64,000 nt of DNA, taken from the NCBI GenBank assembly GCA_029582155.1, contig CM055903.1, positions 44,717,769-44,781,768 of the forward strand. Direction: 5' to 3'. Below are positions 1-12,470 of this stretch, piece by piece; position 1 is the stretch's first letter, and the number at the start of each line of letters is the position of its first letter. Below the pieces are notes generated by a model. The model made no database searches, had not been told where the DNA came from, and was given only the letters and a program-made list of their open reading frames with translations. The stretch comes from Panopea generosa. Lineage: Eukaryota > Mollusca > Bivalvia > Adapedonta > Hiatellidae. Position numbers and translations under genes: made by a program.

Positions 1-9
1 ACAACGTTA

Positions 10-425
10 CATTGTATTGTTTGCAGGAGCAACATTGCCAAGTTGTTTAATACAACACTGATATAAACATTTTAGTATGTAAAGATTTATGAAATAAATA
101 TGATCGGGATGTAAATGTTTTTATCAAATATACGTTTAATTGATAATCAATGAACAGATGAGGGTGGGTGGGGGTTGTATGTGCACTATCTTAGCACACT
201 CATTTTTATTTTCATTCATTTAAATATGGACTTAGCCCACTAACTTTTTCTGATATGGCATATCGTTACAAAGCTACTGCTACAGTATTGTTTGCAGGAG
301 CAAAATTGCCAAGTTATATAATACAACAATGGTTTAAACAGTTTAATATGTTTAATCAATAGTAAATGAAAAAATGAGGGGTGGGTGGGGGGCTTGTTTG
401 TGCAATATCTTAGGGGTAGACGCTT
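10..425. repeat. Diverged tandem duplication, offset about 271 bp
   Basis: Two related segments start near 10 and 281. Both contain a GTATTGTTTGCAGGAGCA-like stretch, then GCCAAGTT with a run of ATACAAC, and later a GAGGGTGGGTGGGG-like G-rich block followed by CTATCTTAG or ATATCTTAG. They are clearly homologous but diverged. No coding potential is seen. Confidence 0.6.
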
Positions 426-481
426 AGTGTAATTTTGATAATTGAAATAAAAATTATGAATGTACAAGCCTTCAAACAAGC

Positions 482-920
482 CTTAAGAATCAATGCTAAA
501 ATATGTTAACTTTCTAGATGGATCAAGGACAAATAAATTATGATGACAAATGAAGAACTAAACATGAGTCTGCACAGATCCATCGTCCCGTAAGGAACAA
601 GCAATCAAGCTATTTCATAATTCGACGAATTGGAACTACAACTCAAGTGTTCATTGGCGAGAGGTAAATGAGACAATGTTTTACTCCACTCGGCCACAGA
701 GAACCTATTGTATATCAGATGTTCTTGTGCATGTAAATATTCGTGAATGGGTAATAAAATAAGATAAAGCAACGTTCAACTTGCTGAACTCCAATAGCAT
801 ACATGGCAATATGACATGATTGTGGACACTTTAAGTAGGTACATCATATATACATACATGAAAACACACACAGCATATTAAATACTCTTTAAGTTTAAGT
901 AATTATATATATTCTGTTGC
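482..920. repeat. Dispersed repeat shared with 19,145-19,640
   Basis: The segments AGAATCAATGCTAAAATATG (near 486), ATAAAATAAGATAAAGCAAC (near 752) and TTAAATACTCTTTAAGTTT (near 880) reappear in the same order and orientation at 19,150, 19,440 and 19,610. This is an interspersed element or an old segmental copy. No transposase or reverse-transcriptase reading frame is visible. Confidence 0.55.
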
Positions 921-1464
921 ATAATGCATAGCATACATTTGAAAAATATTTCGCAGCACAAAATTGTAATATTTAAGTACGTTAATACTTTAAAATTCTT
1001 CGTTTCGTTTTCAATATTTTTATCTGATCGAAATGAGACCATACTGATAACACATAACTTGTGGAGTATTCGGGCTTTTGATTATATATACCATATTATC
1101 AAATATACCCATTAAACCCGGATGAAAAGATTGATCACGAACGTGAATATAAATAAGATAAGAATAATATCTAATTTCCTTGTGTTAATTAGTGAAATAC
1201 AAAACTTTGAACACTAAAAATTTATCAGTAGACGTTATATCAAAATAAAAAGTTCTATAAAGCCGGTGTTTGTAGAAAATACAATGCACGAATTAACACT
1301 TTGAAAACGAAAGTAGAATACATATTTATAAAAGTATCTAAACGGAGCTATATAAAATAATATTCACTGGGTATAATAAAAACATTGAAATGACACTTTT
1401 AAAATGCTATATGAAATTAGTTCAAGTAAGTCCAATATATTATAAAAATATGATTAATTTCTAG
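921..1464. other. AT-rich sequence with no recognisable gene
   Basis: I see only short chance reading frames with no family resemblance and no clear repeat structure. Confidence 0.5.
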
Positions 1465-1590
1465 GAGCAGATCCAGGATTTCAGTTTAGAGGGGGCGTAC
1501 TTAGGGGGTACAACACAAAATCTGAACCGGTACACATGTTTTTCAGTAGAAATATTGCAAATATTAAAATATTAATAAAATGTGGGAGTT

Positions 1591-1631
<41 letters not shown>

Positions 1632-1682
1632 GGGTGCAGCTACGCCGTGTTTTAAAGAGTAGATCCGCTATTGCATTTCAAG
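1465..1682 (+). repeat. Dispersed repeat with internal (GA)n(G)n tract
   Basis: The segment runs from GCAGATCCAGGATTTCAG to GAGTAGATCCGCTATTGC. Related copies lie at about 61,765-61,922 (+) and 34,085-34,260 (-), each with the shared core CACAAAATCTGAAC...ACACATG...TCAGTAGAAATAT. This copy contains a GA dinucleotide run (about 1,594-1,620) that runs straight into a poly-G run of about 14 bases. Confidence 0.6.
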
Positions 1683-2048
1683 AGAAAATATATAGACCAG
1701 TATTCTCGCTGCTACATGTATATAAACAGTATTGATCAATAATGGCAGTTTTATATGCACCTTTGTGTTCATACAGTCAATATCGTGTAGCTTATTCCAT
1801 CTTGAAAATTTAATATAGCATGCTTTAAAATTGAAGTGTGATATCTTCTTGTTAATGTATTTATCATATTGTAACGTTGGTGTGTTACATGTTGATAACG
1901 TATTCAAACATACATACCTTGGTCTAGTTTTGTAACAGATAAACATGTATTTTTCTATGTTTTGCCTATCTCTTAGTTCGAAAGAAGGTCTCTAAAAAGG
2001 AGGTTTTGGGGCTTGTGTTGGATAGAAAAGAATAGATATATTCTATAT

Positions 2049-2229
2049 ACAGTTAAACCTGTGTAAACGGTCACATTTATTAATCAGCCACTTGTCTTAA
2101 ACAGCCTCATTCGCAATTTCCAGTTGCGGTGCTTTTACAGCAAATTAACCTGCATTAAGCAACAACCTGTCTTAAAAGGCCAACTTTTCTTTTTCCCTTG
2201 ACTGGCTGCTTAAAACAGGTTTGACTTTA
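2049..2229. mobile_element. Short inverted-repeat element (MITE), family 1
   Basis: About 180 bp. The left end reads CAGTTAAACCTGTGTAAACG and the right end is its rough inverse, GGCTGCTTAAAACAGGTTTG. Other copies occur at 34,797-34,975 and 60,078-60,260. There is no coding capacity. The ends and size fit a non-autonomous DNA transposon; TA-like flanks are suggestive only. Confidence 0.7.
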
Positions 2230-2610
2230 TTAGATTTTAGGATTTGAAATAATTTGATATGTATTTTATTAATCTTAATTTTAAAGGCCCAACACTTTCT
2301 GCCGGGGCAGATAATTACGTAGCAGTGGTTTATGGAGTTGATTTTATTACCTGTCAGTTATGGTACAGTGTTCTAAAAATACACCGTTACTCGGCTGCTG
2401 AAATGGGTACACAGATCCGTGTGCATTTATTTACAATTTAGAGTGCATGACCTCACAAGCTCCTCCCTATATTTAAAGATTTTGTCAATTGGAGTTTAAC
2501 TCTTGTTTTCAAACTGCATATAACACACACTTGTTGGAGAAAATATCTGTTTGCCAATTACATACATTAACAATAATCTAGTAGTATGCAAAATTATAAC
2601 AAAAACAACA
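2230..2610. other. Unassigned spacer
   Basis: AT-rich sequence between the MITE and the satellite array. No gene or repeat is recognised. Confidence 0.4.
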
Positions 2611-5600
2611 TGCTGTCGATATGTAGCCACAGACTGGAATACATGTGCGTGTATTACGTAAACCATTTCGCTGTCGATATGTAGCTAAAGACTGGAATAC
2701 ATGTGCATGTAACACATAATCCAACAAAGACTGGAATACATGTGCGTGTATTACGTAAACCAAGTTGCTGTCGGTATGTAGCCAAAGACTAGAATACATG
2801 TGCACGTAACACATAAACCATTTTGCTGTCGATATGTAGCCAAAAACTGGAATACATGTGCACATAACACATAATCCAACAGAGACTGGAATACATGTGC
2901 ACGTAACACATAATCAAACAAAGACTGGAATACATGTGCGTGTATTACGTAAACCAATCCGCTGTCGATATGTAGCCAAAGACTGGAATACATGTGCACG
3001 TAACACATAATCCAATTCGCTGCCGATATGTAGCCAAAGACTGCAATACATGTGCACGTAACACATAATCCAACAAAGACTGGAATACATGTGCGTGTAT
3101 TACGTAAACCAATCCGCTGTCTATATGTAGCCAAAGACTGGAATATATGTGCACGTAACACATAATCTAATTCGCTGCCGATATGTAGCCAAAGACTGGA
3201 ATACATGTGCACGTAACACATAAAACATTTCGCTGTCGGTATGTAGCCAAAGACTGGAATACATGTGCACGTAACACATAAAACATTTCGCTGTCGGTAT
3301 GTAGCAAAAGACTGGAATACATGTGCACGTAACACATAAAACATTTCGCTGTCGGTATGTAGCCAAAGACTGGAATACATGTGCACGTAACACATAAAAC
3401 ATTTCGCTGTCGGTATGTAGCCAAAGACTGGAATACATGTGCACGTAACACATAATCCAACAAAGACTGGAATTCATGTGCGTGTATTACGTAAACCAAG
3501 TTGCTGTCGGTATGTAGCCAAAGACTGGAATACATGTGCACGTAACACATAAAACATTTCGCTGTCGGTATGTAGCCAAAGACCGGAATACATGTGCACG
3601 TAACACATAATCCAACAAAGACTGGAATACATGTGCACGTTACACATAATCCAACAAAGACTGGAATACATGTGCACGTAACACATAATCCAACAAAGAC
3701 TGGAATACATGTGCACGTTACACATAATCCAACAAAGACGGGAATACATGGAATACATGTGCACGTAACACATAATCCAACAAAGACTGGAATACATGTG
3801 CACGTTACACATAATCCAACAAAGACAGGAATACATGGAATACATGTGCACGTAACACATAATCCAACAAAGACTGGAATACATGTGCACGTTACACATA
3901 ATCCAACAAAGACTGGAATACATGTGCACGTTACACATAATCCAACAAAGACTGGAATACATGTGCACGTTACACATAATCCAACAAAGACTGGAATACA
4001 TGTGCGTGTATTACGTAAACCAAGTTGCTGCCGATATGTAGCCAAAGACTGCAATACATGTGCACGTAACACATAATCCAATTCGCTGTGGATATGTAGC
4101 CAAAGACTGCAATACATGTGCACATAACACATAATCCAACAAAGACTGGAATACATGTGCACGTTACACATAATCCAACAAAGACTGGAATACATGTGCA
4201 CGTTACACATAATCCAACAAAGACAGGAATACATGGAATACATGTGCAATTAACACATAATCCAACAAAGACTGGAATACATGTGCGTGTATTACGTAAA
4301 CCATTTCGCTGTCGATATGTAGCCAAAGACTGGAATACATGTGCATGTAACACATAATCCAACAAAGACTGGAATACATGTGCGTGTATTACGTAAACCA
4401 AGTTGCTGTCGGTATGTAGCCAAAGACTGGAATACATGTGCACGTCACACATAAACCATTTTGCTGTCGATATGTAGCCAAAAACTGGAATACATGTGCA
4501 CATAACACATAATCCAACAAAGATTGGAACACATGTGCACGTAACACATAATCAAACAAAGACTGGAATACATGTGCGTGTATTAGGTAAACCAATCGCT
4601 GTCGATATGTAGCCAAAGACTGGAATACATGTGCACGTAACACATAATCCAATTCGCTGCCGATATGTAGCCAAAGACTGCAATACATGTGCACGTAACA
4701 CATAATCCAACAAAGACTGGAATACATGTGCGTGTATTACGTAAACCAATCCGCTGTCGATATGTAGCCAAAGACTGGAATATATGTGCACGTAACACAT
4801 AATCCAATTCACTGCCGATATGTAGCCAAAGACTGGAATACATGTGCACGTAACACATAAAACATTTCGCTGTCGGTATGTAGCCAAAGATTGGAATACA
4901 TGTGCACGTAACACATAAAACATTTCGCTGTCGGTATGTAGCAAAAGACTGGAATACATGTGCACGTAACACATAAAACATTTCGCTGTCGGTATGTAGC
5001 CAAAGACTGGAATACATGTGCACGTAACACATAAAACATTTCGCTGTCGGTATGTAGCCAAAGACTGGAATACATGTGCACGTAACACATAATCCAACAA
5101 TGACTGGAATTCATGTGCGTGTATTACGTAAACTAAGTTGCTGTCGGTATGTAGCCAAAGACTGGAATACATGTGCACGTAACACATAAAACATTTCGCT
5201 GTCGGTATGTAGCCAAAGACCGGAATACATGTGCACGTAACACATAATCCAACAAAGACTGGAATACATGTGCACGTTACACATAATCCAACAAAGACTG
5301 GAATACATGTGCACGTAACACATAATCCAACAAAGACTGGAATACATGTGCACGTTACACATAATCCAACAAAGACAGGAATACATGGAATACATGTGCA
5401 CGTAACACAAAATCCAACAAAGACTGGAATATATGTGCACGTTACACATAATCCAACAAAGACAGGAATACATGGAATAAATGTGCACGTAACACATAAT
5501 CCAACAAAGACTGGAATACATGTGCACGTTACACATAATCCAACAAAGACTGGAATACATGTGCACGTTACACATAATCCAACAAAGACTGGAATACATG

Positions 5601-7406
5601 TGCACGTTACACATAATCCAACAAAGACTGGAATACATGTGCGTGTATTACGTAAACCAAGTTGCTGCCGATATGTAGCCAAAGACTGCAATACATGTGC
5701 ACGTTACACATAATCCAATTCGCTGTTGATATATAGCCAAAGACTGCAATACATGTGCACAAAACACATAATCCAAAAAAGACTGGAATACATGTGCACG
5801 TTACACATAATCCAACAAAGACTGGAATACATGTGCACGTTACACATAATCCAACAAAGACAGGAATACATGGAATACATGTGCAATTAACACATAATCC
5901 AACAAAGACTGGAATACATGTGCGTGTATTACGTAAACCATTTCGCTGTCGATATGTAGCCAAAGACTGGAATACATGTGCATGTAACACATAATCCAAC
6001 AAAGACTGGAATACATGTGCGTATATTACGTAAACCAAGTTGCTGCCGATATGTAGCCAAAGACTGCAATACATGTGCACGTAACACATAATCCAATTCG
6101 CTGTCGATATGTAGCCAAAGACTGCAATACATGTGCACATAACACATAATCCAACAAAGACTGGAATACATGTGCATGTAACACATAATCCAACAAAGAC
6201 TGGAATAGATGTGCACGTTACACATAATCCAACAAAGACAGGAATACATGGAATACATGTGCACGTAACACATAATCCAACAAAGACTGAAATACATGTG
6301 CACGTTACACATAATCCAACAAAGACAGAAATACATGTGCACGTAACACATAATCCAACAAAGACAGGAATACATGTGCACGTTACACATAATCCAACAA
6401 AGACTGGAATACATGTGCACGTAACACATAATCCAACAAAGACTGGAATACATGTGCGTGTATTACGTAAACCAATCCGCTGCCGATATGTAGCCAAAGA
6501 CTGGAATATATGTGCACGTAACACATAATCCAATTTGCTGCCGATATGTAGCCAAAGACTGCAATACATGTGCACGTAACACATAATCCAACAAAGACTG
6601 GAATACATGTGCGTGTATTACGTAAACCAAGTTGCTACCAATATGTAGCCAAAGACTGCAATACATGTGCACGTAACACATAATCCAATTCGCTGTCGAT
6701 ATGTAGCCAAAGACTGCAATACATGTGCACGTAACACATAATCAAACAAAGACTGGAATACATGTGCGTGTATTACGTAAACCAATCCCCTGCCGATATG
6801 TAGCCAAAGACTGGAATATATGTGCACGTAACACATAATCCAATTCGCTGCCGATATGTAGCCAAAGACTGCAATACATATGCACGTAACACATAATCCA
6901 ACAAAGACTGGAATACATGTGCGTGTATTACGTAAACCAAGTTGCTGCCGATATGTAGCCAAAGACTGCAATACATGTGCACGTAACACATAATCCAATT
7001 CGCTGTCGATATGTAGCCAAAGACTGCAATACATGTGCACGTAACACATAATCCAACAAAGACTGCAATACATGTGCGTGTATTACGTAAACCAAGTTGC
7101 TGCCGATATGTAGCCAAAGTCTGCAATACATGTGCACGTAACACATAATCCAATTCGCTGCCGATATGTAGCCAAAGACTGCAATACATGTGCACGTAAC
7201 ACATAATCCAACAAAGACTGGAATACATGTGCACGTAACACAAAATCCAACAAAGACTGGAATACATGTGCTTGTATTACGTAAACCAATCCGCTGTCGA
7301 TATGTAGCCAAAGACTGCAATACATGTGCACGTAACACATAATCCAACAAAGACTGGAATACATGTGCGTGTATTACGTGAACCAATTCGCTGTCGATAT
7401 GTAGCC
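2611..7406. repeat. 4.8-kb composite satellite of 39- and 58-bp units
   Basis: Two unit types alternate. Both begin GACTGGAATACATGTGC. The 39-bp unit ends in CACATAATCCAACAAA; the 58-bp unit ends in CTGTCGGTATGTAGCCAAA or a close variant. Above this lies a 1,637-bp super-repeat: diagnostic variants recur at 3,471 and 5,108 (AATTCATGTG), at 4,241 and 5,878 (CATGTGCAAT), and at 2,643, 4,281 and 5,918. Thirty-nine is a multiple of three, so long open frames appear on both strands with 13-residue periodicity. These are by-products of the repeat, with no start context, splice signals or domain, and I do not call them genes. The last 1.4 kb (from about 6,020) departs from the super-repeat order. 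Confidence 0.92.
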
Positions 7407-8680
7407 CTTAAATACTAGACTAGAGAGATTGGTGTATTAATACATGTTTGTGTCACTTCATGTGTCATGGTTTGGTGTTGTTATGCGTTTTTTTTTTTAT
7501 ACTTTCTGTATATTTGTGTGTCTTTGATGTCATAATAATTTCGATAATAAAGTTACATGTTCCTTTCTTCAACAACAAATTTTAATCATAAATTGATCAG
7601 GTCTATTTCAAGTATAAATGAAATATTGTTTGTATCATACTGAAACCGGATATCGAAAACATAGTTAGACTTTTTTGTCGTGACAATAGCCGTCATTAAT
7701 ACGCAGGTCGGCATTTTCTATTTTATTCGTCAATGTTTTAACATAACCCGATACTGGCCGATCACTGACTTTATCCTGGGTTGCGATTTAGTATTTGGTC
7801 AACAAAATTAAAGAATTTTACGCAAGAGAGACAAAATACAATATAAGTTTTTGAACAGAATATCCATAATATATGATGTTTGATATAAACGTGCAGTTTA
7901 TTGCTAAGATAAAAAAATATACAAGGTGATATAGGCCTCTTTTAAATTAATAGATACACTTTCAGTGACATGTTTATAAATGAGATATCAGGAGATCAAT
8001 ATTTCTAGTGGAAAACACACTACAAATACTTTATTAATATGTCAAGTAAAACACGTTTTTGAGGTAAAACTGAAGTTTTGCAAAAACTTCTGATAGGCGT
8101 AACAATAGTTACTTTCAGAATTCATTAATATATGCAAGTACATGTAACACATATTAAATCAAGTTTTAACTTAAGACTAATTTCCAAAAAATATTTATTG
8201 TTCCAAATTTCAATCATTTGCATTGAAATGTGTCATTCTAAATTATCTTTTGTGATAGTTTAAAGGTATCTAACTGAATAAGAGTAATGATATATTTTAT
8301 TTACCACTAAATAGACTGTTCAACTGATACATAATTTAAGATATTCCTCCAATGATGGTTGTTACAAAATCAAAACAGATATTTAGCTGAAAGAAGCGCT
8401 AAAACAATAAACAGTATACTATGTATATATTTAACTGTTTAACATAGAAACAGTTATGAGACTTGCTCTAATTAAACCCAAAGTGATTTTTTTATCACAG
8501 CAACGTCGAATATGATGCCAATGTGTAATAACGTCTTGATACAACTCCAAGTTACATGTAATACTTCTATATAATGTAATTAGGTTATTGTGGATGTAAG
8601 ATATTAAACCGTATAATTGAATTAATAAAAATTGAAACTTCCCGAAATTTAGTACATAAAGATAAAACTATTTACTTAAT
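7407..8680. other. AT-rich intergenic sequence, nothing recognised
   Basis: No reading frame, tRNA-like sequence or internal repeat that I can support. Confidence 0.45.
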
Positions 8681-9014
8681 TATCAAACATTGTGAGGTTC
8701 GCGGTGTGAATATCTAGCATGTACAATATACACTGTACTTCTGATAACTTGTATCGCTAACAGACGACCTAATTATATTTTATCAAGCACGATAACTCTC
8801 TTACAGGCAATGTATCTCGTCATTGAAATAGTTTAAAGATAAAAATATGTATTAGTTTAAACAATATTTATTCGTTTTCAACATATTACATATAAATATA
8901 TTCAAATATACAGCGAAACATAACAATAGAATTGAGAAGAAAGCTATTTCTAGCTTATACAAAGTCTCTCTTCTGAATGATCAAACATTGTGAGGTGTGA
9001 ATATCTAGCATGTT

Positions 9015-9207
9015 CTTTACAGACCCAGCTATCCTGATTGGGTCCGTTAATTAGCAATAAGGGAAGCCACGTTTTAATGACGTCACATATTAATAAGCCT
9101 TCAATTACTACATGTTTACATTGTGGGACAGGCATATTTTTTCATTGGAGGTTAATAGACCTGAATCAGTTGATATCAGGTTCAGGGATAGACTAATGTT
9201 CATTATG
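9015..9207. mobile_element. Insertion related to 18,735-18,890
   Basis: This segment is absent from the paralogous copy at 8,683-8,840. It shares with 18,735-18,890 the ordered blocks ATGACGTCA, TTCAATTACTA, TTGTGGGACAGGCATA and TTTTTCATTGG. It is probably a short non-autonomous element of unknown class. Confidence 0.5.
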
Positions 9208-9250
9208 ATAACTTCTATCCATAGCCAATGACATAATTATATTTTATCAG

Positions 9251-9530
9251 CCAATCCCGATTTGCTCAGTCATCAAGGCGTCTAATTATCAATCAAGGGG
9301 TCGTGAGTTCGAATCCCAGCCCGGCCACAAGCTCCGTGATGGTTGATATACGACATTGTGTCTTATTATCATTCGTATTTCACCGCTGATATAAGTGGGA
9401 AAGTTATCAGTTACTTGCGGAGATCGGGTGTGCTTGAGTACAGGTTAACCTTTCGGGGTCCTAGGAAACAGCGGTTAGGTTAACTGATCGTCTGTTAGCC
9501 CTCGATGGCATATATTAAATGATTCAATAT
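9251..9530 (+). mobile_element. tRNA-derived SINE, family A
   Basis: A tRNA-like head (TTTGCTCAGTCATCAAGG, then B-box GAGTTCGAATCCC) is followed by a body shared with five other copies: GATATACGACATTGTGTC, GTGGGAAAGTTATCAGTTAC, GGTTAACCTTTCGGGGTCC and CTGTTAGCCCTCGATGGCAT. Flanking ATTTTATCA and ATTTATCA are probable target-site duplications. Other copies: 15,301-15,584 (-), 47,281-47,510 (+), 57,500-57,759 (-), 58,455-58,747 (-), 63,071-63,341 (-). Confidence 0.85.
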
Positions 9531-9600
9531 TTATCAAACAGTTAAACGATAACATAATATTATAGGCAATCTATCTCGTTATTGCTTTAAATTTTGTGTT

Positions 9601-10140
9601 GTTAAGCAAAATATATTCAGGACGCACTTTCTAATTTATAATAAGACTTTTGTACATGAACGTTTTATTTATTCTATGTCAGTTAATATGATTTATATCT
9701 ATGCATAAAACAATTCAGGCAATATGTGATTGGAAATATAGGATTTCATTCAAAACATTGAGTTAAACACTAAATAAAAGCTACATCCCAAGACAAACAA
9801 CAGTATACATTGTTTATTCAGTAGTATTGCTCAGCGGCCAACACCATTATAAACACATATATTATAGTATGCAAAACATAAGATTGACAATCAGTGGAAC
9901 GGAATAAACACATTTCAAACGGATGAAATTGAAATAAGGCGATATTTACGTTTGGATAAAACATTCTTTTCAATGTAAAATACATTAAAATAACACTTCG
10001 AAATAAAGAAAATGTCATGTTCGCAAAGGCCAATATGTGCAATTTTGATCGCAATGTGTCTTCATCTGCCTGACCGTAAACGTTTAAATTTGTCCACTCA
10101 GGTGCATGCTACCCATCTATTGGGTTATTAACGTATCGAG
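9601..10140. other. Unassigned AT-rich spacer
   Basis: No gene or repeat supported. Confidence 0.4.
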
Positions 10141-10199
10141 TTGCTGTGTTGTCTGGTTGTAGTTTTTTTGTTTGTGGTTTTATTGACTATAGTGTTATT

Positions 10200-10475
10200 T
10201 ACGAGTAGTTGTTTGTTATTGGTTGTTGTGTTAATGATTGTTGTGTTATATACGAGAAGCTGTTTGTTATTGGTTGTTTTGTTATTGAATGTAGTGTTAT
10301 ATACGAGTAGTTGCTTGTTATTGGTGGCTGTGTTATTAAATGTAGTGTTATATACGAGTAGTTGGTTGTTATTGATTGTTGTGTTATTGAATGTAGTGTT
10401 ATATACGAGTTATTGCTTATTATTAAACGTTGTGTTATTGAATCTAGTGTTAAATATGAGTAGTTGATTTTATTG
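10200..10475 (+). repeat. 51-bp tandem repeat, about 6 copies
   Basis: ACGAGTAGTTG-like starts occur at 10,201, 10,252, 10,303, 10,354, 10,405 and 10,456, so the period is exactly 51 bp (17 codons). This keeps a leucine/valine-rich frame open on the + strand. The composition is strongly T/G-biased, and I regard the frame as non-genic. Confidence 0.8.
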
Positions 10476-10773
10476 GTTGTCGTGTTTTCAGACTATTGAG
10501 TTACTATTGAGTAACCGGTCGTTGTGTCATTGTATTGTGTTATTGGTTATATGCTGTACTGCTATCGGAATGTTTTATTAAAGGGTTGTAATGTAATTGG
10601 GTTGTTATTTTATTCATTTTTGTGTTATCACATTGTTGGGTTATCTTTCTGTTGTGTATTCAGGTTGCTGAAATATTGGGTCTTTGTACTATCGGGTTGT
10701 TTAGTTTTCGGGTTGGTATATTATCAGTAGTTGAGTTATCGAGTATATGTGTTTTAATATTGCCTATTTATTT

Positions 10774-12040
10774 GGTATGAGGGTTGTAGTGTTAGCTGGT
10801 TGTTGTATTATTGGTTGCCGTGCTAGTGGATAGATGTTATCCAGTAGTTGTGTTAGCATGTTCATGTACTACGGAACTGTGTTTATTTATTTGGTATGTT
10901 GGTTGAAGTGTCAGCTGGTTGTTGTATTACTGGTTGCCGTATTAGTGGACAGATGTTATCCAGTAGTTGTGTAAGCATGTTCATGTACTACGGAACTGTT
11001 TTTATTTATTGGGTATGTTAGTTGTGGTGTTAGCTGGCTGTTATATTATTGGTTGCCGTAATATTTGATATGTGTTATCAAGTAGTTGTGTTGCCATGTT
11101 CATGTGCTACGGAACTGTTTTTATTTATTGGTTATGTTGGTTGTGGTGTTAGCTGGTTGTTGTGTTACTGGTTGCCGTGCTAGTGGATAGCTGTTATCCA
11201 GTAGTTGTGTTAGCATGCTCATGTACTACGGAACTGTGTTTATTTATTGGGTATGTTGGTTGTTGTGTTACTGGTTGCCGTGCTAGTGGATAGATGTTAT
11301 CCAGTAGTTGTGTTAGCATGTTCATGTACTACGGAACTATGTTTATTTGTTGGGTATGTTGGTTGTGGTGATAGTTGGTTGTTGTATTACTGGTTGCCGT
11401 GCTAGTGGATATATGTTATCCAGTAGTTGTGTTAGCATGTTCATGTACTACGGAACTGTGTTTATTTATTGGGTATGTTGGTTGTGGTGTTAGCTGGTTG
11501 TTGTATTACTGGTTGCCGTAATAGTTGATATGTGTTATCCAGTAGTTGTGTTGGCATGTGCATGTGCTACGGAACTGTTTTTATTTATTCGGTATGTTCG
11601 TTGTGGTGTTAGCTGGTTGTTGTGTTACTGGTTGCCGTGCTAGTGGATAGATGTTATCCATGTACTACGGAACTATGTTTATTTGTTGGGTATGTTGGTT
11701 GTAGAGTCAGCTGGTTGTTGTATTATTGGTTGCCGTATTAGTGGATAGATCTGATCAAGTAGTTGTGTTGGCATGTTTATGTACTACAGATCTCTGTTTA
11801 TTTATTGGGTATGTTGATTGTAGTGTTAGCTGGTTGTTGTATTATTGGTTGCCGTGCTAGTGGGTCGATGTTATCAAGTAGTTGTGTTAGCATGTTCATT
11901 TACTAAGGAACTGTGTTTATTTATTGGGTAGTAAGTTGTAGTGTTACCTGAGTGTTGTATTATATTTTGCCGTGCTAGTGGATAGATGTAATCCAGTAGC
12001 TGTGTTAGCATGTTCATGTGCTACAGGACTTGTGCGTTAT
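10774..12040 (+). repeat. 119-bp tandem repeat, about 11 copies
   Basis: GGTATG landmarks recur at 10,774, 10,893, 11,012, about 11,130, 11,250, 11,353, 11,472, 11,591, 11,689, 11,808 and 11,927. Steps are about 119 bp, with two shortened units (103 and 98 bp). Each unit holds TTAGCTGGTTGTTGTATTA, GGTTGCCGT, ATGTTATCCAGTAGTTGTG and ATGTACTACGGAACTG, with scattered substitutions. The + strand is very T/G-rich and C-poor. Confidence 0.88.
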
Positions 12041-12149
12041 CGGGTTGGTCTGTTATCGGGTTCTTATATTATTGAATTGTTTCTATTTATAAAGGGTCGT
12101 TGTACTTTCTGATGGTTACGTTCCCGGATTGTTGTATTATATGATCATT

Positions 12150-12470
12150 ATGTTATCGGCTTGTTGTTTTGTAATATTGATTTAACATATATCGCGTAGT
12201 TGTCGGGTTTGTATTTAGTCAGAGAGCTACGATACTGGGTAATGTTGAGTCATCACACTGCTGAGGTATAGGTTATTGTGTATTTATTGTCACCGTGTAT
12301 ATATATTTTGTTGAGATGTCAGATTTTTGTGTATTATCGGCATGTTGTGTTGTGATATTGATTAAACACATGGATTGATCGTGTAGTTTTTGGGTTTGTG
12401 TTTAGTCAGATAGCTACGATGCAGGTTGATGTTGTGTTATCACACTGCTGAGGTATTTGTATTTATTGTG
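12150..12470 (+). repeat. Diverged 190-bp duplication in the T/G-rich block
   Basis: The blocks GGGTTTGTATTTAGTCAGAG, AGCTACGATACTGGG and ATCACACTGCTGAGGTAT at about 12,205-12,270 are repeated in slightly changed form at about 12,392-12,455. Confidence 0.65.

Larger units (their letters stand above)
8683..9600. repeat. Tandem duplication, second copy split by two insertions
   Basis: Copy 1 (about 8,683-8,840) contains CAAACATTGTGAGG, TCTAGCATGT, GATAACTT, AATTATATTTTATCA and GGCAATGTATCTCGTCATTG in that order. Copy 2 has the same landmarks (near 8,984, 9,010, 9,208, 9,235 and 9,570), but about 190 bp is inserted after TCTAGCATGT and a SINE is inserted after ATTTTATCA. Confidence 0.7.

Noticed and set aside
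3594..6528. CRISPR-like regular repeats
   Set aside because: The units are contiguous variants of each other without unique spacers, and the genome is eukaryotic.
2751..7386. Many overlapping long open frames rich in Cys, Val, Ile and His on both strands
   Set aside because: They are produced by 39- and 58-bp tandem units; the same peptides appear in shifted frames and on both strands, with no domain or gene signals.
9262..9330. tRNA gene
   Set aside because: The A-box and acceptor arm are degenerate and the sequence continues into a SINE body shared by five other copies.
10141..10467. 108-codon Leu/Val-rich frame that looks like membrane helices
   Set aside because: It is the translation of a T/G-rich 51-bp repeat; the periodicity explains the frame.
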